From contig OZ238266.1 of NCBI GenBank assembly GCA_965178655.1, positions 1,178,001-1,242,000 on the forward strand: a stretch of 64,000 nucleotides of DNA, given 5' to 3'. The number at the start of each line of letters is the position of its first letter. The first letter of the stretch is position 1. The position numbers were made by a program, and so were the translations under genes. This stretch comes from GCA-2733415 sp965178655 (GTDB taxonomy: Bacteria > Bacteroidota > Bacteroidia > Flavobacteriales > Flavobacteriaceae). The notes beneath the pieces were generated by a model. That model saw only the letters and a list, made by a program, of their open reading frames with translations. It did not search any database and was not told where the DNA came from. Of the stretch, positions 44,247 through 52,927 are shown piece by piece.

Positions 44247-45020
44247 TTATTGCGATACTACAATTTTAAAAGACTTTTTTAACCCTTTATACGCTACCAA
44301 ATCTGCTTTAAGTGATCCTACTGCTAAATCTGCCTGAATTCTAATTGGTATTTTATTTTGGTCATCTGAAATCCACACGCTTAAGCTTTCTTGTTCTTTA
44401 AAAACGCGCCCAGATTGTACATAAGGTCTGAATTTTAAACAAGATACTTTCCCGAACTTTGTTTTTAGAATCTCTCTGCCCAAAAACTTCATTTTAAAAT
44501 CGTAATTTTCTTTGTCAAAAAACATATCTATTTTAATTTCTTCTCCGACAATTAGTTTTGTTGTATCTACATTATTTCGCAAATAATAAAACGCCGAAAT
44601 CATGTCTTGACTTTTCTTTTTAATAGAGTGAGTTGTTGTTACTTTATGCTTTTTATCATTTACTATGGCGGTATGATTTTGATTGTTAAAAGCAATTTCT
44701 ATGTTTTTTTTATAACCGCCTTCGTTTATTTTTCTAATAAAACGATATGGGTTTCCTGATTTTACATCAAAATAAGACTGATATTTATCGTTTACTTTAA
44801 AAAATAGACTTAGCAGTCCTGTAGATTTTCCATGCGCAGTTACATGAAATACATCATGTCCGTTAAAGGTTTTTTCTTGTAGTTGTACTGTAGCGTAGCT
44901 AGTTGTAAATACACCGTAATGAATGTGAAACTTAAACCATTCACCAGATTTGAACGCATTTTCTTGTGCGTAGGAAAGGGTACTAAAAAGGAGTATGAAT
45001 ATTGTGGTTATTTTTGTCAT
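44247..45020 (-). CDS. DUF3108 exported protein
   Basis: A 257-aa exported protein with the signal MTKITTIFILLFSTLSYAQ. The rest (FKSGEWFKFHIHYGVFTTSYATVQLQE, GLLSLFFKVNDKYQSYFDVKSG, and DNQNKIPIRIQADLAVGSLKADLVAYKG) matches DUF3108, predicted to be a beta-rich envelope protein. I use ATG 45020; the frame's 17 extra upstream residues do not look like a signal. Function unknown. Confidence 0.85.
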   Translation of the reverse strand: MTKITTIFILLFSTLSYAQENAFKSGEWFKFHIHYGVFTTSYATVQLQEKTFNGHDVFHVTAHGKSTGLLSLFFKVNDKYQSYFDVKSGNPYRFIRKINEGGYKKNIEIAFNNQNHTAIVNDKKHKVTTTHSIKKKSQDMISAFYYLRNNVDTTKLIVGEEIKIDMFFDKENYDFKMKFLGREILKTKFGKVSCLKFRPYVQSGRVFKEQESLSVWISDDQNKIPIRIQADLAVGSLKADLVAYKGLKKSFKIVVSQ

Positions 45021-45118
45021 AAATAAATAAAGTAGGTATGTCAATTTAGTAATAAATTTGCGGATACACAAGTGTCTATTTTACAATAAAACAATAACTG
45101 TTCCATTTACTTTTTGAG

Positions 45119-45240
45119 CGAAAAAAAACGCCGACAAATAACTTGACGACGTTTATTTTATTAACCAACCAAAACTATAAATTATAAAAAAATTTAAAGT
45201 TGCAAATGGGAACCACCCCGTTTGCGAGCGCAAAAGTACT
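45119..45240 (-). ncRNA. Candidate small RNA or stable transcript
   Basis: On the minus strand TACTTTTG (45231-45238) is a -7 element, followed by GCTCGCAAACGGGG-TGGTT-CCCATTTGC (hairpin at 45202-45225, one C·A mismatch), an A/T-rich linker, then the stem AACGTCG/CGGCGTT at ~45129-45153 and eight T's (complement of 45121-45128). This looks like promoter, structured RNA of ~105 bases, terminator. There is no open frame with a start. A second reading is a plus-strand leader resembling SusC-type leaders (AACCAACCAAAACTATAAATT) with the start codon lost. A third is that the hairpin simply ends the kynA transcript. Confidence 0.4.
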
Positions 45241-45333
45241 TCCTTTTTTACGATATTCTCATAAAAAAATCAGTTTTCAGTTAATTTTTACGAGTCTTGT
45301 TGGTTTTTGTGGTTTTTTTTGATGAATTGATAG

Positions 45334-46284
45334 TTATTTGCTGTTTTCTTTAATTGTTTCACAGCCCTCTAGGTTTGTTATTCCCCAGTTTTTAAGTTCT
45401 TCCTCGCTCCAAAGCTCTGGGAAGAATATTCTACGCTGGTAACGTGGGTGCATATATTTTTGCCAATCAGATCCTCCTGTTGCAGCAGCGTCTCCTAAAT
45501 ATTTTTTTGCAGCATTTAAATGGTTAATAACCCAGGTAACATTTATAGTATGATCATAGTGACGCATTGCATTAATTAGGTCTATGTTTTTTTGATATGA
45601 TTCCGGTAAGGTTTTAAACTTTGTCCATAGGTTTACGGTATTATATTCTTTCATAAACGCTATAAGTTCTTCTTTGTATTTGTCTTCAAAGTTACTTAAG
45701 AGCTTGCTCTTTTCTCCTGTTTCATAATTTTTTCCTGCTACTTGCCAATACATATGTTCAAAAGCGTGTTCATATGGCGTGTCTCTATCAATTGTTTTTC
45801 TAAACCTGTAGTCTATAAGATTTATTAACTCTGTTGAAGCAATTTCAATTTTTCGGTACTGTGCAGATTGAAATCCACTAGCGGGTGTAAGCGTGTCTCT
45901 AAACTTCATGTATTGCTCATACTCCATACCGTCTCCCATAACGGTAAAAGAACTGGACAGCATATCAAAATATCTGCTTATTCTAGATAAGTGCATGACA
46001 AATTTTTCGGGCTGAATATCTTCTTTTTTTGAAACTTGTGCTATTTCCCAGAGAATCATTTTAAACAATAATTCATTTATTTGATGATACATTAAAAACA
46101 CCATTTCATCAGGCAATTGGGTGCGTTGGGTTTGTAAACCAAGTAGTGCATCTACTTGAATAAAGTCCCAATATGTCATTGGTTCTGCGTGTAGTAGTCC
46201 TGACAAGTGCACATTTGCATCTTGTCCCATAGCTGCGTATTTTTTGTCAATGGCTGCTAATAATTCTTCTCTTGTTTGTGACAT
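45334..46284 (-). CDS. kynA: Tryptophan 2,3-dioxygenase
   Basis: Heme enzyme that opens the indole ring of tryptophan to N-formylkynurenine. Length is 316 aa. Family segments include FLMYHQINELLFKMILWEI, FDMLSSSFTVMGDGMEYEQYMKFRD (substrate pocket) and the His-rich HYDHTINVTWVINHLNAAKKYLGDAAATGGSDWQKYMHPRYQRRIFFPELW. It is the last gene of the aromatic catabolism operon and is separated from kmo by 111 bases with a palindrome. Confidence 0.96.
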   Translation of the reverse strand: MSQTREELLAAIDKKYAAMGQDANVHLSGLLHAEPMTYWDFIQVDALLGLQTQRTQLPDEMVFLMYHQINELLFKMILWEIAQVSKKEDIQPEKFVMHLSRISRYFDMLSSSFTVMGDGMEYEQYMKFRDTLTPASGFQSAQYRKIEIASTELINLIDYRFRKTIDRDTPYEHAFEHMYWQVAGKNYETGEKSKLLSNFEDKYKEELIAFMKEYNTVNLWTKFKTLPESYQKNIDLINAMRHYDHTINVTWVINHLNAAKKYLGDAAATGGSDWQKYMHPRYQRRIFFPELWSEEELKNWGITNLEGCETIKENSK

Positions 46285-46326
46285 CTTCTTCTTTTTAAGT
46301 CCTCTTATTATGTAGTATCCTCCTGT

Positions 46327-46354
46327 ATTTTCATAAAGTATACTTTATGAAAAT
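46327..46354. promoter_or_regulatory. Perfect 28-bp palindrome between kynA and kmo
   Basis: The arms are ATTTTCATAAAGTA and TACTTTATGAAAAT. It is 43 bases before the kynA ATG and 42 bases after the kmo stop. AT-rich with no T-run, so it looks like a repressor site or cruciform rather than a terminator. It may control kynA separately from the rest of the operon. Confidence 0.6.
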
Positions 46355-46395
46355 GGCGATTTGATATTTACATATTTCGTGTTCATTAAAATGTA

Positions 46396-47742
46396 TTATC
46401 GTTGCTGAAATACTTGATGAATTAGCTCGTCTAGTTGTCCGTTATTCATTGCGTCTTCAATATTATGCTGCGCCATTAACTCTTTAATAAAATTATCTTG
46501 TTTCATTCCTTTCTCCCATGCTTCGGAATAACGAATGTTGCTAAATGATACCTGAGAGTATAGAGGCATATAATTTTCGGGATACAGTTCTTGAATACGA
46601 CGTTCAAACTTTTTTTGTAATAAAAACTTAGGGTCTCCAACAAAATCACGCATTACATAGTAGTTATGCAATGATAGGTCTTGTACGGCATCTCCGTCTG
46701 GTTTTCTGAGGTCTTGATAAGCCTGAAATACTTTTGGCCAATCTTCATTATGTTCTTGCATTAATTCCCATAGCACGGTACAGTCTTCAAAGCCAGAGTT
46801 CATTCCTTGTCCGTAAAACGGAACGGTTGCATGTGCTGCATCTCCCATTAGCGCCGTTTTTCCTATAGTCCACGGAAAACATCTTATAATGGCTAGTGTT
46901 GATAGCGGGTGGCTTTCCCACTGGTCACCAATTTCAGGCATTAGTGTATAAAAATCTGGGAAAGTTGTTTTAAAAAATGTGTCTACATCTGCTTTTGTAT
47001 TAAGCTTATCAAAGGAGCTTTCATGGCCTTCAAAAGGCATAAATAGCGTACAGGTAAAGCTACCGTCTTCGTTTGGCAATGCAATAAGCATATAGCGTCC
47101 TCTTGGCCATATATGAAGTGTATTTACGTCTAACTTATAGCTGCCATCTGCATTTGCAGGTAATAATATTTCTCGGTAACCATCAGCAATATATTCTTGA
47201 GAGTAGTTAAACCGAGGTGTTTTTTGCATTGCTTTTGTGCGAATGGCCGAAAAGGCGCCATCGGTTCCAAAAACAACATCTGAGGTATGGCTATAGGTTT
47301 GTCCTGTTTCTGTATCTTTTAGATGTACTATTCCTTTATCAAGATCGGCACCTACACATTGTTGGTTATAGTTTATTGTTGCACTGCCTTCTTTTTCGGC
47401 AATATCCATTAGCGTACAATTAATACCTGCTCTAGAGACTGAGTAAATTGCTTGGTCTTCTAGCCCGTATGGTTGGTAGGTTAGCGCGCCTTTTTGATCA
47501 TGCATGGTTCTTCCGTACATGGGAATTGCAATGTCTTTAATCTGTTTTTCTACGCCAACGTTTTTAAAAGCTTTCCATCCGCGTGTTGATAAGGCTAGGT
47601 TTATTGACTTTCCTGCAGAAATATCGGCTTTTCTTAAATCACTTCTTCGTTCAAATATGGTGACTTTATATCCTGCTTTAGAAAGATATACTGCCCATAG
47701 TGAGCCTACCAGTCCTGCGCCAACAATTGTTGCTGTTTTCAT
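46396..47742 (-). CDS. kmo: Kynurenine 3-monooxygenase
   Basis: FAD enzyme that converts kynurenine to 3-hydroxykynurenine with NADPH. The N-terminal FAD motif is VGAGLVGSLWAVYLSKAG. Other blocks are the LALSTRGWKAF and the GDAAHATVPFYGQGMNSGFED segment. Length is 448 aa from ATG 47742; the open frame starts at 47790 but the extra 16 residues overlap the haaO gene and precede the FAD motif too far. A C-terminal membrane anchor typical of eukaryotic KMO is absent. Confidence 0.95.
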   Translation of the reverse strand: MKTATIVGAGLVGSLWAVYLSKAGYKVTIFERRSDLRKADISAGKSINLALSTRGWKAFKNVGVEKQIKDIAIPMYGRTMHDQKGALTYQPYGLEDQAIYSVSRAGINCTLMDIAEKEGSATINYNQQCVGADLDKGIVHLKDTETGQTYSHTSDVVFGTDGAFSAIRTKAMQKTPRFNYSQEYIADGYREILLPANADGSYKLDVNTLHIWPRGRYMLIALPNEDGSFTCTLFMPFEGHESSFDKLNTKADVDTFFKTTFPDFYTLMPEIGDQWESHPLSTLAIIRCFPWTIGKTALMGDAAHATVPFYGQGMNSGFEDCTVLWELMQEHNEDWPKVFQAYQDLRKPDGDAVQDLSLHNYYVMRDFVGDPKFLLQKKFERRIQELYPENYMPLYSQVSFSNIRYSEAWEKGMKQDNFIKELMAQHNIEDAMNNGQLDELIHQVFQQR

Positions 47743-47750
47743 GTTTTTGT

Positions 47751-48269
47751 TTATGCTTTTAGTGTTGGTTTTTCCATTACTGTACCGCATTTTTTACAGG
47801 TGCATAGCGCTTTGTTTTCGTAAAACTCATTTAAGAGCTGCGGCAACTGAGTTACTATGTTTCCTAAGTGAAAAGGGGCTTTGTGTAATTCTGTATTGCA
47901 TTTTTCACAATACCACGAGCAATAGTCTAGCTCTTCTGGTTTTCTCATGCGTTCTATAACTAGACCCACCGTGTTTGCTGGTCGTTGCGGAGAGTGCGGT
48001 ACTTTTGCAGGTAACAAAAATATCTCGCCTTCTTTTATATCATAGGTAACCACTTTGCCGTCTTGAATAGTTGGTAACTGAATGTCTCCTTCTACTTGAT
48101 AAAAAAACTCTTCACCTTCATTGTAGTGAAAATCTTTTCGAGCATTTGGTCCTCCAACAACCATTATAATAAACTCTGTGTCTTTATATACCACTTGGTT
48201 TCCAACAGGAGGTTTTAATTTGTGCCTGTTTTCATCTATCCATTTTTTAAAATTAATTGGTGGTAACAT
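47751..48269 (-). CDS. haaO: 3-Hydroxyanthranilate 3,4-dioxygenase
   Basis: Cupin Fe(II) dioxygenase that opens 3-hydroxyanthranilate, leading to quinolinate and NAD. Fe ligands are in HYNEGEEFFYQVEG (His, Glu) and VPHSPQRP (His). A C-terminal rubredoxin-like site with CEKC and CKKC (CSWYCEKCNTELH, CTCKKCGTV) is typical of the bacterial form. Length is 172 aa. The gap to hppD is 20 bases. Confidence 0.96.
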   Translation of the reverse strand: MLPPINFKKWIDENRHKLKPPVGNQVVYKDTEFIIMVVGGPNARKDFHYNEGEEFFYQVEGDIQLPTIQDGKVVTYDIKEGEIFLLPAKVPHSPQRPANTVGLVIERMRKPEELDYCSWYCEKCNTELHKAPFHLGNIVTQLPQLLNEFYENKALCTCKKCGTVMEKPTLKA

Positions 48270-48289
48270 TTTTTTAGTTTTAGTTGTTG

Positions 48290-49453
48290 TTATAGTGTTC
48301 CTCTATTTGCTTGTTCACGTTCAATAGATTCAAATAAGGCTTTAAAGTTTCCTGCTCCAAATCCACGAGCGCCCATTCGTTGAATAATTTCAAAGAATAA
48401 GGTTGGTCTATCTTCTACTGGTTTGGTGAAAATTTGCAATAAATATCCTTCTTCATCGGCGTCTATCATAATGGATAGTTTTTGTAATTCACCAATGTCT
48501 TCTTTCATCATGTCTCGGTGTGCTCCTAAGCGGTTTGGAATATCGTCATAGTAGGCTTGTGGTGGTGGTGGTAAAAATTCGATCCCTCGTGCCTTAAGCT
48601 GACTTACTGTACTAATAATATCGTCTGTAGCTACAGCAATATGCTGTACCCCAGAGCCTTCATAAAAGTCTAAGTATTCTTCTATTTGAGATTTTTTAGC
48701 TGCTTTTGCCGGTTCGTTAATAGGGAACTTGATTCGCCCGTTTCCGTTACTCATTACCTTACTCATTAAAGCAGAGTATTCTGTGTGAATTTGCTTATCA
48801 TCAAACGATAAAAAGTTTTCAAACCCCATTACGTCTTCATACCATTTTACCCAAACATTCATTTGGTTCCACCCTACATTTCCAACCATGTGGTCTATGT
48901 ATTTTAGTCCGACACTTGTTGGATTATAGTCCGACTCCCATTTTTGAAAGCCTGGTAAAAAAGCGCCTTTATAGTTTTTACGTTCTATAAACATGTGTAC
49001 GGTTTCTCCGTAAGTGTAAATTCCTGCTTTTACAATTTCGCCATGTTCGTCTTTTTCTATAGTTGGTGCTAAATATGATTTTGCGCCACGACTGGTGGTT
49101 TCCTCGTATGCTTTTTTAGCGTCTTCTACCCAAAGTGCAATGACTTTAACCCCATCGCCGTGTTTTACGATATGGTCGTTAATTGGCGATTTACTATTTA
49201 GTGGCGTGGTTAGTACTAAGCGTATTTTATCTTGTACCAATACATAACTAACCTCATCTCTTGACCCTGTTTCTAGTCCTTTATATGCTAATGACTGAAA
49301 TCCAAAAGCTGTTTTGTAAAAGTGCGCTGCTTGTTTTGCATTTCCTACATAAAACTCAACATAGTCAGTCCCTAATAATGGTAAGAAGTCTTTAGCGCCT
49401 TCAAATATTTTTTCTAAACCGTAGTTTACTGATTTTACTTCTTTTTTACTCAT
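48290..49453 (-). CDS. hppD: 4-Hydroxyphenylpyruvate dioxygenase
   Basis: Non-heme Fe enzyme that converts 4-hydroxyphenylpyruvate to homogentisate. Two VOC repeats are visible: the inactive N-terminal one and the catalytic C-terminal one with KYIDHMVGNVGWN (His), SGVQHIAVATDDI (His) and LLQIFTKPVEDRPTLFFEIIQR (Glu). Length is 387 aa from ATG 49453. It precedes haaO and follows hmgA. Confidence 0.96.
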   Translation of the reverse strand: MSKKEVKSVNYGLEKIFEGAKDFLPLLGTDYVEFYVGNAKQAAHFYKTAFGFQSLAYKGLETGSRDEVSYVLVQDKIRLVLTTPLNSKSPINDHIVKHGDGVKVIALWVEDAKKAYEETTSRGAKSYLAPTIEKDEHGEIVKAGIYTYGETVHMFIERKNYKGAFLPGFQKWESDYNPTSVGLKYIDHMVGNVGWNQMNVWVKWYEDVMGFENFLSFDDKQIHTEYSALMSKVMSNGNGRIKFPINEPAKAAKKSQIEEYLDFYEGSGVQHIAVATDDIISTVSQLKARGIEFLPPPPQAYYDDIPNRLGAHRDMMKEDIGELQKLSIMIDADEEGYLLQIFTKPVEDRPTLFFEIIQRMGARGFGAGNFKALFESIEREQANRGTL

Positions 49454-49470
49454 CTTAATTTTATTTATTT

Positions 49471-49506
49471 CGAAAAACAACATTGTTTAACAAGTGCCGT
49501 TTTTCG
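49471..49506. repeat. Inverted repeat between hmgA and hppD
   Basis: CGAAAAAC (49471-49478) pairs with GTTTTTCG (49499-49506) across a 20-base loop that itself has partial symmetry (ACATTGTTTAACAAGTG). This short hairpin lies in the leader of hppD and could stabilise or process the mRNA. Confidence 0.4.
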
Positions 49507-49518
49507 TTGTTTTTATTT

Positions 49519-50676
49519 TTAAAGAATCCATGATTTATGGTAATCTTCTACTTGTAACTTTAAGGCTTCTTCTGTGATAGACATTGGCTTAAAAGGATCA
49601 ATCATAACAGCCAGTTCTCCTGTTTCTTTTTTACCCACACTACGCTCAATCGCGCCTGGGTGCGGCCCGTGAGGAACACCGCCTGGATGCAAGGTTATTT
49701 GTCCTTTTTCTATATTGTTTCTGCTCATAAAATCGCCATCTACATAGTAAAGTAATTCTTCAGAATCTATATTTGAATGGTGATACGGCGCAGGAATACT
49801 TTCTGGATGATAGTCATACAATCGTGGCACAAAGCTACACACTACAAAACCTGCTGACTCCCATGTTTGGTGAATTGGAGGTGGTAGGTGTATGCGTCCT
49901 GTAATTGGTTCAAAGTCATGAATAGAAAACGCGTATGGGTAATGAAATCCGTCCCAGCCAACTACATCAAAAGGATGGTTGCCGTACACATACTCCCACA
50001 TGTTTCCTTGTTTTTTTATTTTTACTAGAAACTCACCTTTTTCATCGTGTGTTTCTAAATTTTCTGGCAAACGCATATCGCGCTCACAGAAAGGGGAGTG
50101 CTCTAGTAGTTGTCCGAAATTATTTCGATAGCGTTTTGGGGTAAAGATTGGTTCAAAAGATTCTACATATAAAATGCGGTTATCTTCTGTATCAAAATCA
50201 ATCTGATAAATGACCCCTTTTGGTATAATTAGATAATCGCCATATGAAAATGGAATGTTTCCGTAGTTTGTACGTAATGTTCCTGAGCCTACATGAATGA
50301 ATAGCATTTCATCTGCATCTCCGTTTTTATAGAAATAATCTTTTGAAAAAGATTTAGGCGCTGCCAAACCAATGTGCAAATCATTATTTACAAATAACGT
50401 TTTTCTGCTGTCTAAAAAATCGTCTTCAACAGGTAATGAAAAGCCTTTAAAACTTAGCGCTTTCATGTTTTTTTCTATAGCAACTTTAGGCGCTACAGAC
50501 CCTTTGTTTTTTATTTCTGTAACAACTGTTGGCGGATGAATGTGGTATAGTAACGACGACATTCCTGCAAAGCCTGCTGTTCCAAAAAGCTCTTCTTGGT
50601 ATAGACTTCCATCTTCTTTTTTAAATGTGGTGTGTCTCTTTTTTGGAATTTTCCCGAGTTTATGATATCTAGACAT
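49519..50676 (-). CDS. hmgA: Homogentisate 1,2-dioxygenase (Bacteroidota type)
   Basis: Fe(II) cupin enzyme that cleaves homogentisate to maleylacetoacetate. The family pattern is present: LLYHIHPPTVV, FIHVGSGTLRTNYGNIPFSYGDYLIIPKG, and HLPPPIHQTWESAGFVVCSFVPR with HPGGVPHGPHPGAIE at the Fe site. At 385 aa it is shorter than human HGD (~440) but like Bacteroidota forms. First gene of the aromatic operon, behind the promoter at 50711. Confidence 0.95.
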   Translation of the reverse strand: MSRYHKLGKIPKKRHTTFKKEDGSLYQEELFGTAGFAGMSSLLYHIHPPTVVTEIKNKGSVAPKVAIEKNMKALSFKGFSLPVEDDFLDSRKTLFVNNDLHIGLAAPKSFSKDYFYKNGDADEMLFIHVGSGTLRTNYGNIPFSYGDYLIIPKGVIYQIDFDTEDNRILYVESFEPIFTPKRYRNNFGQLLEHSPFCERDMRLPENLETHDEKGEFLVKIKKQGNMWEYVYGNHPFDVVGWDGFHYPYAFSIHDFEPITGRIHLPPPIHQTWESAGFVVCSFVPRLYDYHPESIPAPYHHSNIDSEELLYYVDGDFMSRNNIEKGQITLHPGGVPHGPHPGAIERSVGKKETGELAVMIDPFKPMSITEEALKLQVEDYHKSWIL

Positions 50677-50710
50677 TATACTTATTTAATTAGCTGTAAT
50701 TCTCTTGTTT

Positions 50711-50737
50711 CAAAGATAGTTTATTTTTTAAAACCAA
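50711..50737 (-). promoter_or_regulatory. Promoter of the aromatic catabolism operon
   Basis: On the minus strand TTG (complement of 50735-50737) and TATCTTTG (complement of 50711-50718) are separated by 16 bases. The predicted leader before the hmgA ATG is about 30 bases. Confidence 0.6.
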
Positions 50738-52908
50738 TATCCTATACTTACAAAGCATTGTGCTTTTTGTGTTTCTGGAGACCATGACCCTTTTATTTGT
50801 AAAGGACCTAGTATTGTTTTTGTGCCGTAACCTATGGCATAACCTGTATACTTTGGCAATGAAAAAAACGCTGTAGAATCAAACAATCTATCTTCTACAT
50901 TTGCTATGTTTGCACTAAGAGTAAGGTAGTTTTTTTTGTAAAACTGATAGTGTATATCTACTGTTGTTTTGGCATAAGCCTCGCCTGAAATACTTAAAAA
51001 ATCATATCCGTAAAACGGCGTGTAATTATTAATAAAATTATTACCAAACCCTCCTAACACAAAGTTAAAAGTCGTGTTTGAATTGCCCCCAATTCTAAAA
51101 CCTCCTTCTGTAAATGCATTTAAATACACCTTTTTAGATAGTGGTATGGCAAAACCCATTTTAGCTTTTGCTACTGAAAACTGAGTGTTTTCGGTTGTTG
51201 CTCTGTCTGAAAAAAAGTAGTGATTTATTTCTCCCGAAAGGTAGCTCCCGCTTTTTGTGCAATACAAGTCATTTAGACTGTCGTATTTTAACTTCGTAAA
51301 GGCGCTGTAGTATGTATTGTCTTCTATAGGGGTGCTAATGTTTTCTTTAGTGATTTTTATTTTTTTGTGTTCTACTCCTGCTGCCAATGAAATATGTTTT
51401 TTAAACAATGTTTCTATATAGATTTCATTAGAAAAATCCATGATGTCAACATTTGCTTTTGGAGCTAGATCTATAATATCAAAAACTGAATTCTCTACAC
51501 TAGTCCCTAACCTATTCATTCTTGATTTTGCGCCAATACTCCAATAGAAACCTTTATCTATATAGTACTCAAAATTATATCGAATATTCTCTCCTAAAAT
51601 AACATCTAAGCTTACAATGTCGTTATTAGTAATTAACTGTTTATGGGTTAGATTGACCAAGGCAGCTCCTTTATATAAATCATCATAATGTAAGCCCAGT
51701 TTTAGGTAGGTTTGATTATTGTTTTCATCTATGTATATTTCAAGGCTATCATCTCCTTTAATTTTATATTGAACAACGTTAAAGTTATTAGTTGCTGCAA
51801 GCGCTACAATTCCTTCCTCTATTTGTTTATAGCTTACTGTTGTTGGGGTTTTTAATTTTAGTTTTCCTAGAATATAAGCTCGTGTATATTTTTTGTTTCC
51901 AAAAACATAAATATTCTTTAAGGTATACTCCTTGCTAGGTGTTGCTAATTTTGATTTCTGAGGTTGCTGCTGAGAACCTAACTGAACAAGTTTATGAGAT
52001 TGTTTTTTTGCTGCCTCATACCCTTTTTGATAAATTTCTTCTGCTTTTCCGAAAGAAATGATATTGTGGTTTTTAATATCAGGTTTTATATAAATTGTTG
52101 TAGCCTCTATTTTACCCTTCATTTGTTTTTGGGTATTAAAATTAGAAACTTGCAACAGCATATCTGTAGCAGAAACTAGGTTTTCTTTTGTTTGAAAACC
52201 ATCTTGTACATCTACCCCAATAATTATATCAACATCTTTTTTTAACAGCTCTTCTATTGGATAGTTATTAGACACCCCTCCATCTATTAACATCTTTTCT
52301 TGTAGTTGTATTGGGGCAAAAAGTGTTGGTATAGCGCTACTTGCTAAAATTGCATTTGGTAAATATCCGTTTTCTAACACAACCTGTTCTCCTGTTTCGG
52401 CATTAGTGGCAACACATAAGAAGGGTATAGGAAGTTTACTAAAGTCTGTAATTCCTTTTACATGATCTAATAACCTAACGTATGTATTGTATGCGTTTTG
52501 ACCTTTAGATATTGCTGACGGAAGTGACGGTTTAAAGTTATTAAAGGGTAGTGTTATGGCGTGTCTATCGGTACCATGACGCTCAAAAAAGGTTTTGTTT
52601 TTTCTCGGAAAATTATCACGAAGAATTTCTTCAAACGGGGTAGTTTTAAAAAGCTTTACCAAATCGTCCGCGGTATAGCCTGATGCATATAGTGCTCCTA
52701 CAACAGCTCCCATGCTTGTGCCGGAAATGTAGTCTATTTTAACACCTGCTTCTTCTATTGCTTTTAGGGCCCCTATATGTGCTAGTCCTTTTGCGCCACC
52801 ACCACTTAAAACCAGTCCTACTTTTGGAGGGTTTTCTTTTGTTTTTTCTTGTCCGAAGAGACAAAAAGAGCAGGCTATGCAAATAAGAATTAGGGCTGTT
52901 TTTTTCAC
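50728..52908 (-). CDS. Patatin-like phospholipase with BamA-like C-terminal barrel
   Basis: Secreted/outer-membrane esterase of about 726 aa. The GTG start at 52908 gives the signal peptide MKKTALILICIACSFCLFGQ. The patatin domain has VLSGGGAKGLAHIGAL, the nucleophile GTSMGAVV and IDGGVSNNYPIEEL (catalytic Asp). Residues from ~330 carry a POTRA-like region and a surface-antigen/BamA barrel (two-partner, PlpD-like). Upstream ATG 52974 would overlap uvrC by 47 bases. Confidence 0.9.
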   Translation of the reverse strand: MKKTALILICIACSFCLFGQEKTKENPPKVGLVLSGGGAKGLAHIGALKAIEEAGVKIDYISGTSMGAVVGALYASGYTADDLVKLFKTTPFEEILRDNFPRKNKTFFERHGTDRHAITLPFNNFKPSLPSAISKGQNAYNTYVRLLDHVKGITDFSKLPIPFLCVATNAETGEQVVLENGYLPNAILASSAIPTLFAPIQLQEKMLIDGGVSNNYPIEELLKKDVDIIIGVDVQDGFQTKENLVSATDMLLQVSNFNTQKQMKGKIEATTIYIKPDIKNHNIISFGKAEEIYQKGYEAAKKQSHKLVQLGSQQQPQKSKLATPSKEYTLKNIYVFGNKKYTRAYILGKLKLKTPTTVSYKQIEEGIVALAATNNFNVVQYKIKGDDSLEIYIDENNNQTYLKLGLHYDDLYKGAALVNLTHKQLITNNDIVSLDVILGENIRYNFEYYIDKGFYWSIGAKSRMNRLGTSVENSVFDIIDLAPKANVDIMDFSNEIYIETLFKKHISLAAGVEHKKIKITKENISTPIEDNTYYSAFTKLKYDSLNDLYCTKSGSYLSGEINHYFFSDRATTENTQFSVAKAKMGFAIPLSKKVYLNAFTEGGFRIGGNSNTTFNFVLGGFGNNFINNYTPFYGYDFLSISGEAYAKTTVDIHYQFYKKNYLTLSANIANVEDRLFDSTAFFSLPKYTGYAIGYGTKTILGPLQIKGSWSPETQKAQCFVSIGYWF

Positions 52909-52927
52909 CTTATAAAGGTAATAAAAG

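Noticed and set aside
47743..47790. 16 extra N-terminal codons on kmo
   Set aside because: They overlap the end of haaO and precede the FAD motif by too many residues; ATG 47742 fits the family.
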